A stretch of DNA of 64,000 nt from Pelorhabdus rhamnosifermentans. Lineage in GTDB: Bacteria > Bacillota > Negativicutes > UMGS1260. The notes beneath the pieces are model-generated. The model searched no databases, was not told the origin of the DNA, and saw only the letters and a program-made list of their open reading frames with translations. The stretch spans positions 62,001 through 126,000 of the forward strand of contig NZ_JAHGVE010000005.1 in NCBI RefSeq assembly GCF_018835585.1. Reading direction: 5' to 3'. A program made the position numbers and the translations under genes. Positions 45,217 to 53,654 of the stretch are shown one piece after another (position 1 is the stretch's first letter; every line of letters begins with the position of its first letter).

Positions 45217-45400
45217 TTTTCTCTTCCTACGCTTACAAGAAAGCACCATAGCATACGGAACTATAAAAAAGACGCAAAAAAGGCACAGCCCAGAATTTCT
45301 GAAGCCTTGCCTTTCCTGTATTCTTTAAGTGGTACGCCCCGGGAGACTCGAACCCTCGCAAGACTCGGTTTAGGAAGGCATATTCGCCCTGCTAGTCCCG
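45217..45400 (-). repeat. Repeat unit A: tRNA-Arg(CCT) 3' half, terminator and flank
   Basis: On the minus strand the unit runs AGGGCGAATATGCC, then TTCCTAAACCGAGTCTTGCG (anticodon loop onward) and GGTTCGAGTCTCCCGG, ending in a CCA-like tail. Then come the AGGC..GAAATTCTG..GCCT terminator (45281-45312), TATAGTTCCG and a GAGAAAA end. Units B (50875) and C (54777) are homologous; A is the most diverged. The tRNA 5' half is missing and replaced by the sequence also found at B. Confidence 0.75.
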
Positions 45401-45430
45401 CTTTAAGATTTTCATGTCCCTATTTTACCC

Positions 45431-46243
45431 CTATTCTAGCAAACTGACGACCATGCCTGCTGGACCTATTTTAATAGTTGGTGCTTGCATATCGTCAGTT
45501 TTTTCGATGGTTTCGTCTTGTAAAGAAATTTTCCAAACATTATCCATCTTTTCGGTACGGCGAAAATATACTATTTGTGCAGTAGGGTCAAAAACCCAAG
45601 AACATTGGGTAGGGTAGTCCCCTTTGGTTTGTAGGGTGCTCTGTAAAATATCCATTGCGTGCTTAATATCGAAGGTATGTTTTTTTTCTTTTAGCAGGCG
45701 AGAGGTTGCTATATAACGCTCGGCTCCGACCCAATGTAAATCCGGTATTGTATTGTAAGGATATAGTGCATGGGCAAAGTTAGTCATAATTAACTCTTGC
45801 CCAGCTATTTTTTTCTGCCATAGTTTTCCCTTAATGCCTTCGACAATGGTAGCCTGACCATCTAGTGTGGCAAAAAGGTTGTGAATTTTATAGTTTGCAG
45901 GAAGTTTTAACTTGGTCTTGCAATCTGTTGCCAGTATTTCAGCAATTGTGATTCGTCTATTTAAGTAGTCAAAGAACAATTGCAACCCATCGATTTGCTT
46001 TGTTGCGTGATATTCTTCTAATTGATTAACGTCATCTTCAAGATGCAATTCCTGCAGGTTAACAAAATCACCATATTCATTCATTCCTACTAATGGCGAA
46101 TAGTGATTAAATACATAAATATAAAAACAGATAAATTTTACAGCCGTTACTTTTTGTATTTTCACTTTAATATCTACTTGGGGAAAATCAAAATTCATTC
46201 CATATAGGGGGCAACCATAATATGCAGCAAAACTTGTGCACAT
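45431..46243 (-). CDS. Choloylglycine hydrolase-like Ntn amidohydrolase (C45/C59 type)
   Basis: This 270-residue protein starts MCTSFAAYYGCPLYGMNFDF at 46243, with GGAGG 10 nt upstream. Removal of Met exposes Cys2, the Ntn nucleophile, as in linear-amide C-N hydrolases. GMNFDF matches the family R/N-x-D region, and MTNFAHALYPYN and AERYIATSRLL are later family-like blocks. Relatives cleave bile-acid, penicillin or acyl-homoserine-lactone amides; the substrate here is unknown. It is divergent from bioY with about 165 bp between them. The call rests on the N-terminus and general pattern. Confidence 0.65.
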   Translation of the reverse strand: MCTSFAAYYGCPLYGMNFDFPQVDIKVKIQKVTAVKFICFYIYVFNHYSPLVGMNEYGDFVNLQELHLEDDVNQLEEYHATKQIDGLQLFFDYLNRRITIAEILATDCKTKLKLPANYKIHNLFATLDGQATIVEGIKGKLWQKKIAGQELIMTNFAHALYPYNTIPDLHWVGAERYIATSRLLKEKKHTFDIKHAMDILQSTLQTKGDYPTQCSWVFDPTAQIVYFRRTEKMDNVWKISLQDETIEKTDDMQAPTIKIGPAGMVVSLLE

Positions 46244-46314
46244 CGCTCTATATCCCTCCTTACATAATCGTGTTACGTAGTCATTTACAAATTGATTATA
46301 ACAAATTATCTTAA

Positions 46315-46344
46315 TGTTAACTAATAATAAAAACATGGTTGACA
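46315..46344 (+). promoter_or_regulatory. BirA-type operator upstream of bioY
   Basis: TGTTAAC (46315-46321), 16 bp, GTTGACA (46338-46344): the two half sites of the biotin repressor box. The right half overlaps the -35. Confidence 0.75.
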
Positions 46345-46366
46345 ATAAAAAATGATGATCTATACT
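46339..46366 (+). promoter_or_regulatory. Sigma-A promoter of bioY
   Basis: TTGACA (46339-46344), 16 bp spacer, TATACT (46361-46366). Confidence 0.75.
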
Positions 46367-46409
46367 GTGAATGGTACTTATTTGGTAATGGATATATAGG
46401 GGGATAATT

Positions 46410-46973
46410 GTGATTCAGCAAAATAAATATGCCAATTTAACATATCCTGCTTTCTTTGCAGCTTTAACAGTGATAATGAGTTTTATATCAATTCCATTGC
46501 CCTTTAACCCCGTACCGATTACAGGTCAGACTTTAGCAGTCATGTTGACGGGTAGTATTTTGTCTGTGCGACAAGCGGGTTGGAGCATTCTTACCTATTT
46601 ATTAATTGGAGCAGTGGGATTGCCTGTATTTTCCGGATTCAGTGGCGGCATTGGGGTTTTGCTGGGACCGACAGGCGGGTATTTACTTGCTTATTTTCCT
46701 GGAGTCATGCTTATTGCACTATTAAAAGGGAAAAATAATAAGATTTGGCCTCTAGCTCTTGCAAATATTATTGGGGGAATTGGTGTTGTTTATTTAGTAG
46801 GAGTGACTTGGCTAAGTGTATTTACCGGTATGGGGATACAAAAGGCGATGATGGTTGGTGCATTACCATTTATTCCCGGTGATATAATCAAATTAGGTAT
46901 GGCGACAGTACTCGGCAGGGAGATAAATAAGCGGCTTTTTCGGGGAATTTACCCGGCTAAAGGAGGACAATAA
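46410..46973 (+). CDS. bioY: Biotin transporter BioY
   Basis: This 187-residue membrane protein has six helices and the BioY landmarks PFNPVPITGQTLAVMLTGSI near 30-50 and GFSGGIGVLLGPTGGYL near 75-92. It is the substrate-specific S component for biotin, working alone or with an ECF module. It starts at GTG 46410 after AGGGGGA. A BirA operator overlaps its promoter, so biotin should repress it. No bioM/bioN genes are in the window. Confidence 0.93.
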   Translation: MIQQNKYANLTYPAFFAALTVIMSFISIPLPFNPVPITGQTLAVMLTGSILSVRQAGWSILTYLLIGAVGLPVFSGFSGGIGVLLGPTGGYLLAYFPGVMLIALLKGKNNKIWPLALANIIGGIGVVYLVGVTWLSVFTGMGIQKAMMVGALPFIPGDIIKLGMATVLGREINKRLFRGIYPAKGGQ

Positions 46974-47045
46974 TTATCTGAGTTTGAGGTAATAGAAGGG
47001 CGGATCGCCTCCACCAATCATGGCATAGGCAAAAGGAAATCCACG

Positions 47046-47183
47046 TTGCAAAAAAAATTGGAACAACTAGACGAATATAGGAATCGCCTTAAAAAATACA
47101 ATCAATATCTCCATATAGCTGGGGACAGAAACAGCTTTTCAAAAACTGATCCAGATACAACTTTTATGCGCATGAATGGAATT
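47046..47183 (+). pseudogene. Remnant of an IS1182-type transposase
   Basis: The frame carries RLKKYNQYLHIAGDRNSFSK then TDPDTTFMRM, the conserved block before the catalytic D in IS1182-like transposases (usually ..SKTDxDATFMRMKEDH). After MRM the homology stops. No other part of the element is visible. Confidence 0.65.
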
Positions 47184-47275
47184 TTCCTTCTGCGCCAAGT
47201 TGCACAGCCGGGAAGAATCTTACTTGAAACTAAAAATATGCGTATTCCTATTGAAATGTATCTCGTAACGTAAAA

Positions 47276-47302
47276 GACACAGGGACGGTGGTAGTGTCCT
47301 GT
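47276..47302. repeat. GACACAGGGACGGTGG repeat, short copy
   Basis: GACACAGGGACGGTGGTAGTGTC; the first 16 bases recur at 62331. Such sequences are scattered in many Firmicute genomes, often near transposase remnants. Confidence 0.6.
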
Positions 47303-47366
47303 AAACTTCTCGCTGCTTGGTTGTTTAACACTACAATCTATTCTTCCAAATTCAGCCTGTTATAAA

Positions 47367-48575
47367 TTAATCTACTAATTTTCCTCGAAGCGGCAAGGTC
47401 AATGGTATAGTAGCTAAAAGAACAACCGCCACGATAATGACCGTAGTCGCTATGCCAGCGAAATCACTTATTGTCCCGTAAATAGCCGGTGAAACCGCGC
47501 CGGCTCCTAGTGTCATCGTATAAAAGATTGAAAATGCCTGTTTCCTCTGTTTTTCTGAAACTAGTTCAGGTACGCTGCCATAAAGCACGGATGATGTGCC
47601 ATTTAGTGCTACACCAAGAAACGGCGCAAGCAATAATGCGTTGCTAAATGACAGAACAAGCATACCGGTAATACATATTGCAGTAACACTTTCAGTTATT
47701 ATCACAGAACGCAAAATACCGACCCGGGTAGCCAATATACCACAAATCAATTTTCCAGCGGCACCTCCAGCAAAAATGAGTGTGAGCGTAAAGCCTATTT
47801 GGGTGACATTGGCCCCCTTTTCCTGAAGAAGGAAAGGGAGGAAAGTTAAAAAACCCATTCGTGTGGCACTATCGATTACTCCTATTATCGACAGTGACCA
47901 AAAGCCCTGATAACCATTCCATCCCAACAATATAACATTTCCTGTTGGCTGGTTCGTTTCTTTCGATAAAGAAGAACCGGTCATACGGAAACCCAAAGAG
48001 TTAATTAAAAATATTAGTGCGATCAATAAACCGACTGTCGCGAGTAAACGGCCTGCTGATTGCCAGCCGTAATATGTAATCAATAAAGCTGCCGAACCAG
48101 GTAGAACAAGCTTGCCTATATCGCCGGCGACGTTGTAGGTACTTAACGCCGTTCGCCGGGCTTTGACATCTGAATAAGCATCCAATATGACAGAAGATGA
48201 CACCGGATGTTGAACACTGGAACCTAAACCGCCTAATATTAACAATAAGCCCAGTAAAACAGGACTTATTGCAAAGCCCCATAACATAACCGCGACACTA
48301 GTAATGACTGTTCCGATAAGCAATAGCTTTACCTGTCCGATGAGATTGGCAACAATACCGATAGGCAGCTGAAACAGAGCCATTGAGCCGGAAACCAAGG
48401 TTTTTAAAATGCCTACCTCGACAAATGTCAATGTCCACTGTGCTTGCCAGATTGGGAAAAAAACATAAATCATATCCGTAAAACCATCATGAATAAAATG
48501 GGCAAGACACCCCGTCGATAATGCCTTCCACTTATACTGTTCTTTTTGCCCGCGAAAAATAGCACTTGTATTCAC
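47367..48575 (-). CDS. MFS transporter, fosmidomycin-resistance-like
   Basis: This protein of about 402 residues has 12 membrane helices. It begins with the Fsr-like signature CLAHFIHDGFTDMIYVFFP and contains GGLGSSVQHPVSSSVILDAY in helix 4-5, typical of the fosmidomycin-resistance branch. GTG 48575 is better spaced from GGAG than the ATG at 48584, which abuts it. It is divergent from a LysR gene at 48733 that probably controls it. The natural substrate is unknown. Confidence 0.85.
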   Translation of the reverse strand: MNTSAIFRGQKEQYKWKALSTGCLAHFIHDGFTDMIYVFFPIWQAQWTLTFVEVGILKTLVSGSMALFQLPIGIVANLIGQVKLLLIGTVITSVAVMLWGFAISPVLLGLLLILGGLGSSVQHPVSSSVILDAYSDVKARRTALSTYNVAGDIGKLVLPGSAALLITYYGWQSAGRLLATVGLLIALIFLINSLGFRMTGSSLSKETNQPTGNVILLGWNGYQGFWSLSIIGVIDSATRMGFLTFLPFLLQEKGANVTQIGFTLTLIFAGGAAGKLICGILATRVGILRSVIITESVTAICITGMLVLSFSNALLLAPFLGVALNGTSSVLYGSVPELVSEKQRKQAFSIFYTMTLGAGAVSPAIYGTISDFAGIATTVIIVAVVLLATIPLTLPLRGKLVD

Positions 48576-48732
48576 AGCTTGCATCTCCTACAAATTTAAT
48601 TAAGAACTTTGAATGGTACCGTTGTTTATTTATTAACTTCATGTTAATTTTAAATAAAGAAATATCTGCTGTAAATCAAATAAATTTTGTGTTATATATT
48701 GAACGTTTCTATATTTAAGGAGGCCAAAACTT

Positions 48733-49623
48733 ATGTATGTTGCCGGAATTGATGCGTTTCTTGCCATTGTCCAGGCCCAAAGCTTAAGAAAAGCAGCTGA
48801 ACTGTTAAATTTAACTCAAGCTACTATCAGTTATCGGCTCAAAATCCTGGAACAAGAAATGGGGTCTACCCTAGTCGAGCGAGGGAAAGGTATACAAAAA
48901 ATTACTTTAACTCCGTTCGGTGAAAACTTCATCACTATTGCCGAACGTTGGAGTAAGCTAAAACAGGATACCGAAAAACTTCAAGCCAGCGGCCCTCAAT
49001 TAAGTCTTTCAATTGGAGGATCGAATAGCTTAAATACATATGTTCTCCCGCCGCTCTATCGGACCTTGACCCAGCACAGACCCAGAATACGACTACAATT
49101 TCGCACACAACACTCCGTTGAGCTTTGGGGTACAATGGAGCGCCGAGAAATAGACGTAGCCTTCGTAAAAATGGAAAGAACGGTGCCCAACATTGATGTG
49201 GAACCGTTCTTTGTCGATGAGACCGTATTGATTAGACCTATAACCTATCAATTGGGCGACTTACAACCAATCCACCCGACTGAGCTAAACTGTGAAGATG
49301 AAATATACTGGAATTGGGGACCAGCCTTTCAAATGTGGCACGACCGCTGGTGGGACCCGATTCGCTCGGCATACATTCCCGTCGATATTGCCGGATTGAT
49401 TTTTTTACTCATGCAAGACCCCAGGCAGTGGTCTGTCGTGCCTAAATCCGTGGCCAATACGTTCGTAAAAACGGGACAATTTGTAATTCAACAATTACTG
49501 GATTCACCGCCTAAGCGGGTCTGCTACAAGATTATACACAGAAATATTAAGCCATCAGTAAGAAGAAGCCTTGCTGTCCTGGATCAGTATATGACAGATT
49601 TATTCAAGAATAACTCAATTTGA
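48733..49623 (+). CDS. LysR family transcriptional regulator
   Basis: This 296-residue regulator has an N-terminal helix-turn-helix (FLAIVQAQSLRKAAELLNLT then QATISYRLKILEQEMG) followed by the effector domain from about residue 90. It is divergent from the MFS transporter with 157 bp between the starts, the usual target layout. AAGGAGG precedes the ATG. The C-terminal half is more tryptophan-rich than average (YWNWGPAFQMWHDRWWDP). Effector unknown. Confidence 0.9.
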   Translation: MYVAGIDAFLAIVQAQSLRKAAELLNLTQATISYRLKILEQEMGSTLVERGKGIQKITLTPFGENFITIAERWSKLKQDTEKLQASGPQLSLSIGGSNSLNTYVLPPLYRTLTQHRPRIRLQFRTQHSVELWGTMERREIDVAFVKMERTVPNIDVEPFFVDETVLIRPITYQLGDLQPIHPTELNCEDEIYWNWGPAFQMWHDRWWDPIRSAYIPVDIAGLIFLLMQDPRQWSVVPKSVANTFVKTGQFVIQQLLDSPPKRVCYKIIHRNIKPSVRRSLAVLDQYMTDLFKNNSI

Positions 49624-50038
49624 TTCCTTTAAATTATCGAAATAGCGAATCATTGTTAAACAGCATACCTTAGTCTCACAACAAAACCGTTTCAAGCGAT
49701 GCTTTGCACAATTTGGAGCTACATTTAAAGCAATTTATCTGCTTCTAGTTACTATAGGAAGCGCCGTCCACCCTTTTCACATTTCCTTAAACCCGTAGCA
49801 CAACCAGACTCTATGAGGAAAACGAGGACAATTTATGCCCCCGTTTTCACTGCTTCATTTTGCTCGACACCATTTGCCCATTTATCAAATTCAGAAACAG
49901 TATGAGCATAAAAGTCATTGCAGATGAGAGGGCGGTTTCTGTTGCGCGGTCAAGCTTTTACGCGAAACACCTTGGGAACATTCCAACCAACTATTTGGTC
50001 AAATTTATTTCAGCTTTGAAAACATTATTAAAATCCAG
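49624..50038. other. Gene-poor stretch with a possible C-terminal coding remnant
   Basis: A minus-strand frame ending with TAA at 49833 reads NDFYAHTVSEFDKWANGVEQ then NEAVKTGA. It looks like the end of a real protein but has no start and no family I recognise. The rest shows nothing. Confidence 0.3.
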
Positions 50039-50719
50039 CTATTTTATTGCATAAAATCCCATCTGCACACCTGAAGCCCAAAGAATTTCCACAACCGAAA
50101 ACCCTACTTTGTGTAAAAGTTCTATATGCTCCATAGCGGTAATTGGTAACAGTTCAGTCCCAAAACGGCTTATATGTTGCTCCGCTGCAGCAGCATCTTT
50201 ACCATTCTTAATTATTGCAGTTTTCCACCGTTCAAGACCTATCTTGATACCTTGGTCAGAACTCGGCAAAATGGTTTCAAATGTAACATAAGTACCACCT
50301 TTCTTCAACATGGCTAAGCAATTCGCTGTGGCCTTCTGTCTAGTGCTTTTATTAAAATAATGATGTGCAAGAATTGCAGTGATAACATCAAAATTTTCCG
50401 TCGGAAAATCGGCTTCCTCAGTACCAGCTAACACATAGGACAGCTTCATGTTTTCTCTACCAGCGAATTTTTCTTTTGCAATATCCAGCATCGCCGCCGA
50501 AGGATCCATCATTACAAAGTGCGTGTCCGCAAAAAAATTCAACGCTTTACTTACCAATATACCTGTACCACAACCAGCGTCCAGCCATGTTTCAGGTCTG
50601 GGATTTACTGCTTTGATTAGCCTCAAGGTTTCTTCATGAAAAAAACTGTGATACAGCATTGTTTTACCAAAATTACCATCATATTCTTGTGCCGGTTTCG
50701 ACGTTTTGTTGTCTCTCAT
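50039..50719 (-). CDS. Class I SAM-dependent methyltransferase
   Basis: This 226-residue methyltransferase has motif I TWLDAGCGTGILVSKAL (about 43-59), VMMDPSAAMLDIAKEKF after strand 2, and FDVITAILAHHYF for the motif IV region. It resembles the Methyltransf_25 group. AAGGAGC precedes the ATG. It lies just inside repeat unit B. The substrate is unknown, and no partner gene is adjacent on the same strand. Confidence 0.85.
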   Translation of the reverse strand: MRDNKTSKPAQEYDGNFGKTMLYHSFFHEETLRLIKAVNPRPETWLDAGCGTGILVSKALNFFADTHFVMMDPSAAMLDIAKEKFAGRENMKLSYVLAGTEEADFPTENFDVITAILAHHYFNKSTRQKATANCLAMLKKGGTYVTFETILPSSDQGIKIGLERWKTAIIKNGKDAAAAEQHISRFGTELLPITAMEHIELLHKVGFSVVEILWASGVQMGFYAIK

Positions 50720-50771
50720 AACAGAGCTCCTTTTTCGTTCAGTTTATCGATCCGTCTGACTCATCGAGTCG

Positions 50772-50792
50772 GGGGACGGTTCTCTGGCTCAT
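50772..50792. repeat. GGGACGG repeat fragment
   Basis: GGGGGACGGTTCTCTGGCTC resembles the GACACAGGGACGG family seen at 47276 and 62331, with a different tail. Confidence 0.4.
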
Positions 50793-50874
50793 ACAACGCA
50801 CAACCAATATGTCCCTTTTAATTCTTCTAATAAATGCAAAAACCTGCACGGCGAACAACCTGAAAATCGCTTAC

Positions 50875-51045
50875 TTTTCTCTTTTTACTCTCGCCAGAAA
50901 ACGCCATAGCATGCAAACTATAAAAAAGAGCACAAAAAAGCAAGGCTCAGGATCTCTGAAGCCTTGCTATCATTGTATTTAGATGGTGCACCCGGAGAGA
51001 CTCGAACTCCCGCAAGACGCGGTTTAGGAAGGCATATTCACCCTT
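50875..51045 (-). repeat. Repeat unit B: tRNA-Arg(CCT) 3' half, terminator and flank
   Basis: On the minus strand AGGGTGAATATGCC joins TTCCTAAACCGCGTCTTGCG, then GGGAGTTCGAGTCTCTCC and GGGTGCACC, giving an intact T-arm and acceptor 3' strand. Next come the terminator GCAAGGCTTCAG / CTGAGCCTTGC (50940-50967), TTTTTT and ATAGTTTGCATGCTATGGCG. It is nearly identical to unit C over about 125 bp and lacks the tRNA 5' half. Confidence 0.8.
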
Positions 51046-51161
51046 ATTTATATGAATGTCGTTTTATTATTTTTTATATTCTTTATGATAGCCAATTAGC
51101 TTCTTATTACTTAACTGACAATCACGCATGAGGTTATCCTGCAAATTGTTCATATCCTATG

Positions 51162-51833
51162 CTACATCCCGATGTATTTCACATAATCAGGTATCGACAT
51201 GAGCTGCATTTCAAGTTTTGATTTTGTTTCTTCCGATACGTAATTTTGCGTTGCCATTTCATATCCTGCCTGCTCGACAACTTGCAAATACTTATTTACG
51301 GTTGCTTTGATTTTCTCGTTCTTGCTTTTTAAGAGTTTGCCGCAGTTACGATAAATCTCAAGAACAGGATTGCAGGAAGCAAACACCACTTTCATGGTTT
51401 CAAAGTTGTTGTTGCCCGGAAAGCCACAGTTTGAAATCACCACAAATTGCTGGGTTTTAGGTTTGGAATCAGCAAGGTCAAAATTTTCGCCCGAATTTAA
51501 AATCAGAGGACTTTTCAGCGGTGCGAGCCTATCGACAAAATTCTTGAGAGCTGCTGTCATATTCCATGTGTAAACAGGCGAAGCAAAGCACACCACATCA
51601 GCGGCATTATATTTGTCTAAAAGCTCTGTCATATCATCCTGCATCACGCATTTTCCTGGTGTTCTAAACCAGCAGGTAAAGCATCCTTTGCAATGTCCAA
51701 TGTTCTTATCAATTAAAAACACATTTTCCGTGTCCGCATCGGCTCTTTTTGCACCGCTCAAAAACGCTTCTGCAATTACATCTGTGTTACTGTTAGCCCC
51801 GGCAGGGCTTCCGTTAAATACTATAAATTTCAT
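51162..51833 (-). CDS. NADPH-dependent FMN reductase / iron-sulfur flavoprotein-like
   Basis: This 223-residue flavodoxin-fold protein has the FMN loop FNGSPAGANSNTDV at 5-18, followed by HCKGCFTCWFRTPGKC, the cysteine cluster of multimeric flavodoxin/ISF proteins, and FASPVYTWNMTAALKNFVDR. It reduces FMN or binds a cluster for electron transfer. It lies 18 bp after an XRE protein whose C-terminal domain resembles superoxide reductase, so a redox-stress pair is likely. AGGAG precedes the start. Confidence 0.85.
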   Translation of the reverse strand: MKFIVFNGSPAGANSNTDVIAEAFLSGAKRADADTENVFLIDKNIGHCKGCFTCWFRTPGKCVMQDDMTELLDKYNAADVVCFASPVYTWNMTAALKNFVDRLAPLKSPLILNSGENFDLADSKPKTQQFVVISNCGFPGNNNFETMKVVFASCNPVLEIYRNCGKLLKSKNEKIKATVNKYLQVVEQAGYEMATQNYVSEETKSKLEMQLMSIPDYVKYIGM

Positions 51834-51851
51834 TTCACACCATTCTCCTAT

Positions 51852-52436
51852 TTACAATAACTGATAGAATAAACCGTGTTCTGTGCAGTACCAAATCAGC
51901 ATTCCGTGTCCTCTTTTGGGGATATGCACACCCAAATTCCACTCGGGATAATGCTTGATTAAATGAATACAATCGCCCGTGGCAAACGCCATAAAAGAAA
52001 TGTAATGCGTCTTTGTCATGGGGTGAGCACTCGTAATATACCAATCGTCTTCTATGACTTGAACAGACAGTTTTTCACTTTCTTCCGCTTTTTTCAGTGC
52101 CTGAACAGTTAGCTTTTTACCACAGCATGAAACCTCTGCTTCGCCGGTGCAAAGTGAAATGTTATTGCATATTGAACAGACATAATATTTTGTGTTTTTC
52201 ATATTGCCTCCTACAAAATCATTCGGAGTCATATCGCCGACTAGCAATTTTTGTGTGTCAACTCTGAGAAGGTCAGAAAGCTCTGGAATAAGCGAAATAT
52301 CTGGACACCCCAAACCACGCTCCCACTTGGAAACAGTTTTGTCACTAATATTCATTTTGTCCGCAAGCTGTTTTTGCGTCATATTGCGTTCCTGACGCAA
52401 AGTGCGGATTACGTTTCCGACTTTACTGTTTTGCAT
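51852..52436 (-). CDS. XRE regulator fused to a superoxide-reductase-like metal domain
   Basis: This 194-residue protein has an N-terminal Cro/CI helix-turn-helix (MTQKQLADKMNISDKTVSKW, 19-38). From about 80 comes YVCSICNN...SCCGKK, a zinc/iron-ribbon-like cysteine set. The C-terminal part has EDDWYITSAHPMTKTHYISF and YPEWNLGVHIPKRGHG, resembling the histidine-rich core of desulfoferrodoxin. It is probably a redox- or metal-sensing repressor of its own operon, including the flavoprotein gene downstream. A dyad at 52483-52502 lies at its promoter. Confidence 0.8.
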   Translation of the reverse strand: MQNSKVGNVIRTLRQERNMTQKQLADKMNISDKTVSKWERGLGCPDISLIPELSDLLRVDTQKLLVGDMTPNDFVGGNMKNTKYYVCSICNNISLCTGEAEVSCCGKKLTVQALKKAEESEKLSVQVIEDDWYITSAHPMTKTHYISFMAFATGDCIHLIKHYPEWNLGVHIPKRGHGMLIWYCTEHGLFYQLL

Positions 52437-52482
52437 TATTTTGTACCTCCCTGTATTAAATTGTACAAAAACTTCATCTGCT

Positions 52483-52502
52483 ATTCAATAAACTCTCCGT
52501 AG
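52483..52502. promoter_or_regulatory. ACTCTACGGAGAGT dyad, operator candidate
   Basis: CAATAAACTCTCCGTAGAGT includes a 14-bp dyad, ACTCT-CCGT-AGAGT form. A near copy occurs at 54292-54311 upstream of the second XRE gene. Confidence 0.55.
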
Positions 52503-52677
52503 AGTTATCTGTTTTAGGGTAAAAAGTTAATATTACCATCCTACTTCAAGCACCGATAAAAATATTGTTATATAGAAAAGTCAAGCGCAAGTCGATATTA
52601 AAACCTTCCTGCGCTTTCTCGCTAAATGATTTGTTCATAAGCATTTTATCGATGATTATGCTTAATTAGTGTATTTA

Positions 52678-53364
52678 CTACATCCATTTTTCTGAATGTG
52701 ACATAGCGTTCTGAAATTTTTCTAAAAATAAGCCTACATGATAACCATCTGCCACAGCATGGTGAACTGTAATAGAAAGAGGCATCATCTTCTTACCCCC
52801 TCTATCGGAGAATTTCCCCGCCTGTATCACCGGAAAATAACTAGCCAAATGAGCATAAGGAATCGGCGTATAACTTGTGAACTGTATCCAAGGCAACATG
52901 CCTATCATGCAATTATTTTGTGGAGGCATATCAGGCTTTGCCAATATCTCATGGTTATTTGCATATATATTTTGATCTTCCATGTAACTCCTATAAAAAA
53001 TCTCAAAATCAGGGTTATACTCAGTCCACATATTTGACATGGTTTTATCATCTTGATGAAAAGAAGTATAGGACGGATGTAAAACCTCATAATAACCAAT
53101 CTGCCCATTTACATTGGCAATACGAAACTCTTGCTGCTCAGAAACTAGCTTTGAAGTAACATATAAATACGCAGGAAAAAACTTTTTATTCTGCTTTTTT
53201 ACCCTATCATAAGTGTTGGTGATATCAACCTCTACACTAATTGAGTACCCAATTGGCAGCATCTTTGTAAAATAATAAAAATATTGTTTTCTCTCCCATT
53301 TATCAAAATCTAATGAATGAAACGCTGTGTTCAAGCTTAATTCTTTATCTGCTATATTTGACAT
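52678..53364 (-). CDS. cat: Type A chloramphenicol O-acetyltransferase
   Basis: This 228-residue trimeric acetyltransferase uses acetyl-CoA to inactivate chloramphenicol. The catalytic motif HHAVADGYHVGLF (His about 202) is intact, and the N-terminus has FHSLDFDKWERKQYFYYFTK, typical of CatA/CatB-like type A enzymes. Some members of this family act on other substrates, so resistance is probable but not proven. It is the last gene of a four-gene minus-strand run (XRE, GIY-YIG, DUF2087, cat) within the repeat-bounded block. GGAGG lies 11 nt upstream. Confidence 0.88.
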   Translation of the reverse strand: MSNIADKELSLNTAFHSLDFDKWERKQYFYYFTKMLPIGYSISVEVDITNTYDRVKKQNKKFFPAYLYVTSKLVSEQQEFRIANVNGQIGYYEVLHPSYTSFHQDDKTMSNMWTEYNPDFEIFYRSYMEDQNIYANNHEILAKPDMPPQNNCMIGMLPWIQFTSYTPIPYAHLASYFPVIQAGKFSDRGGKKMMPLSITVHHAVADGYHVGLFLEKFQNAMSHSEKWM

Positions 53365-53379
53365 ATATTCGCTAGCCTC

Positions 53380-53652
53380 CTAATCATTTTTCGGTTTCCA
53401 ATAACGAGAGCAGTTTAACTCACGGCATAATAACCCGTTATCAATAAGCTCTCGTCTTAGTAAAAAATAATCTCCAAAAGTATGCCATTCGTTACAGATG
53501 TCATTTACCTCTTTTTCAGTATAATTGCGGTTTGATTCAAATTTCTCTGCCAAATAACAGAGCGTCGCAACTCTGAATTTTTTCTTTTGAGATAACTGTG
53601 TGATTTTTCCATAATCATCAAGAAATCTCGTTATATTAATGTTCTGTTCCAT
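53380..53652 (-). CDS. DUF2087 domain protein
   Basis: This 90-residue protein matches DUF2087: KKFRVATLCYLAEKFESNRN, then YTEKEVNDIC, then DYFLLRRELIDNGLLCRE ending RYWKP. In other genomes this domain often follows a helix-turn-helix and may bind nucleic acid or act as a regulator. Role unknown. It starts 2 bp after the GIY-YIG stop and ends 15 bp before cat, so it is cotranscribed with both. AAGGAGAG precedes the ATG. Confidence 0.8.
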   Translation of the reverse strand: MEQNINITRFLDDYGKITQLSQKKKFRVATLCYLAEKFESNRNYTEKEVNDICNEWHTFGDYFLLRRELIDNGLLCRELNCSRYWKPKND

Positions 53653-53654
53653 AT

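Noticed and set aside
42211-47342. Short similarity between 42211-42226 and 47326-47341 (ACACTACAATCT..TC)
   Set aside because: Only about 15 bases with no flanking homology; too short to call a repeat family.
49860-50054. 64-codon plus-strand frame (MLDTICPFIKFRN...)
   Set aside because: No ribosome site; antisense to a more protein-like minus-strand remnant and overlapping the methyltransferase gene end.
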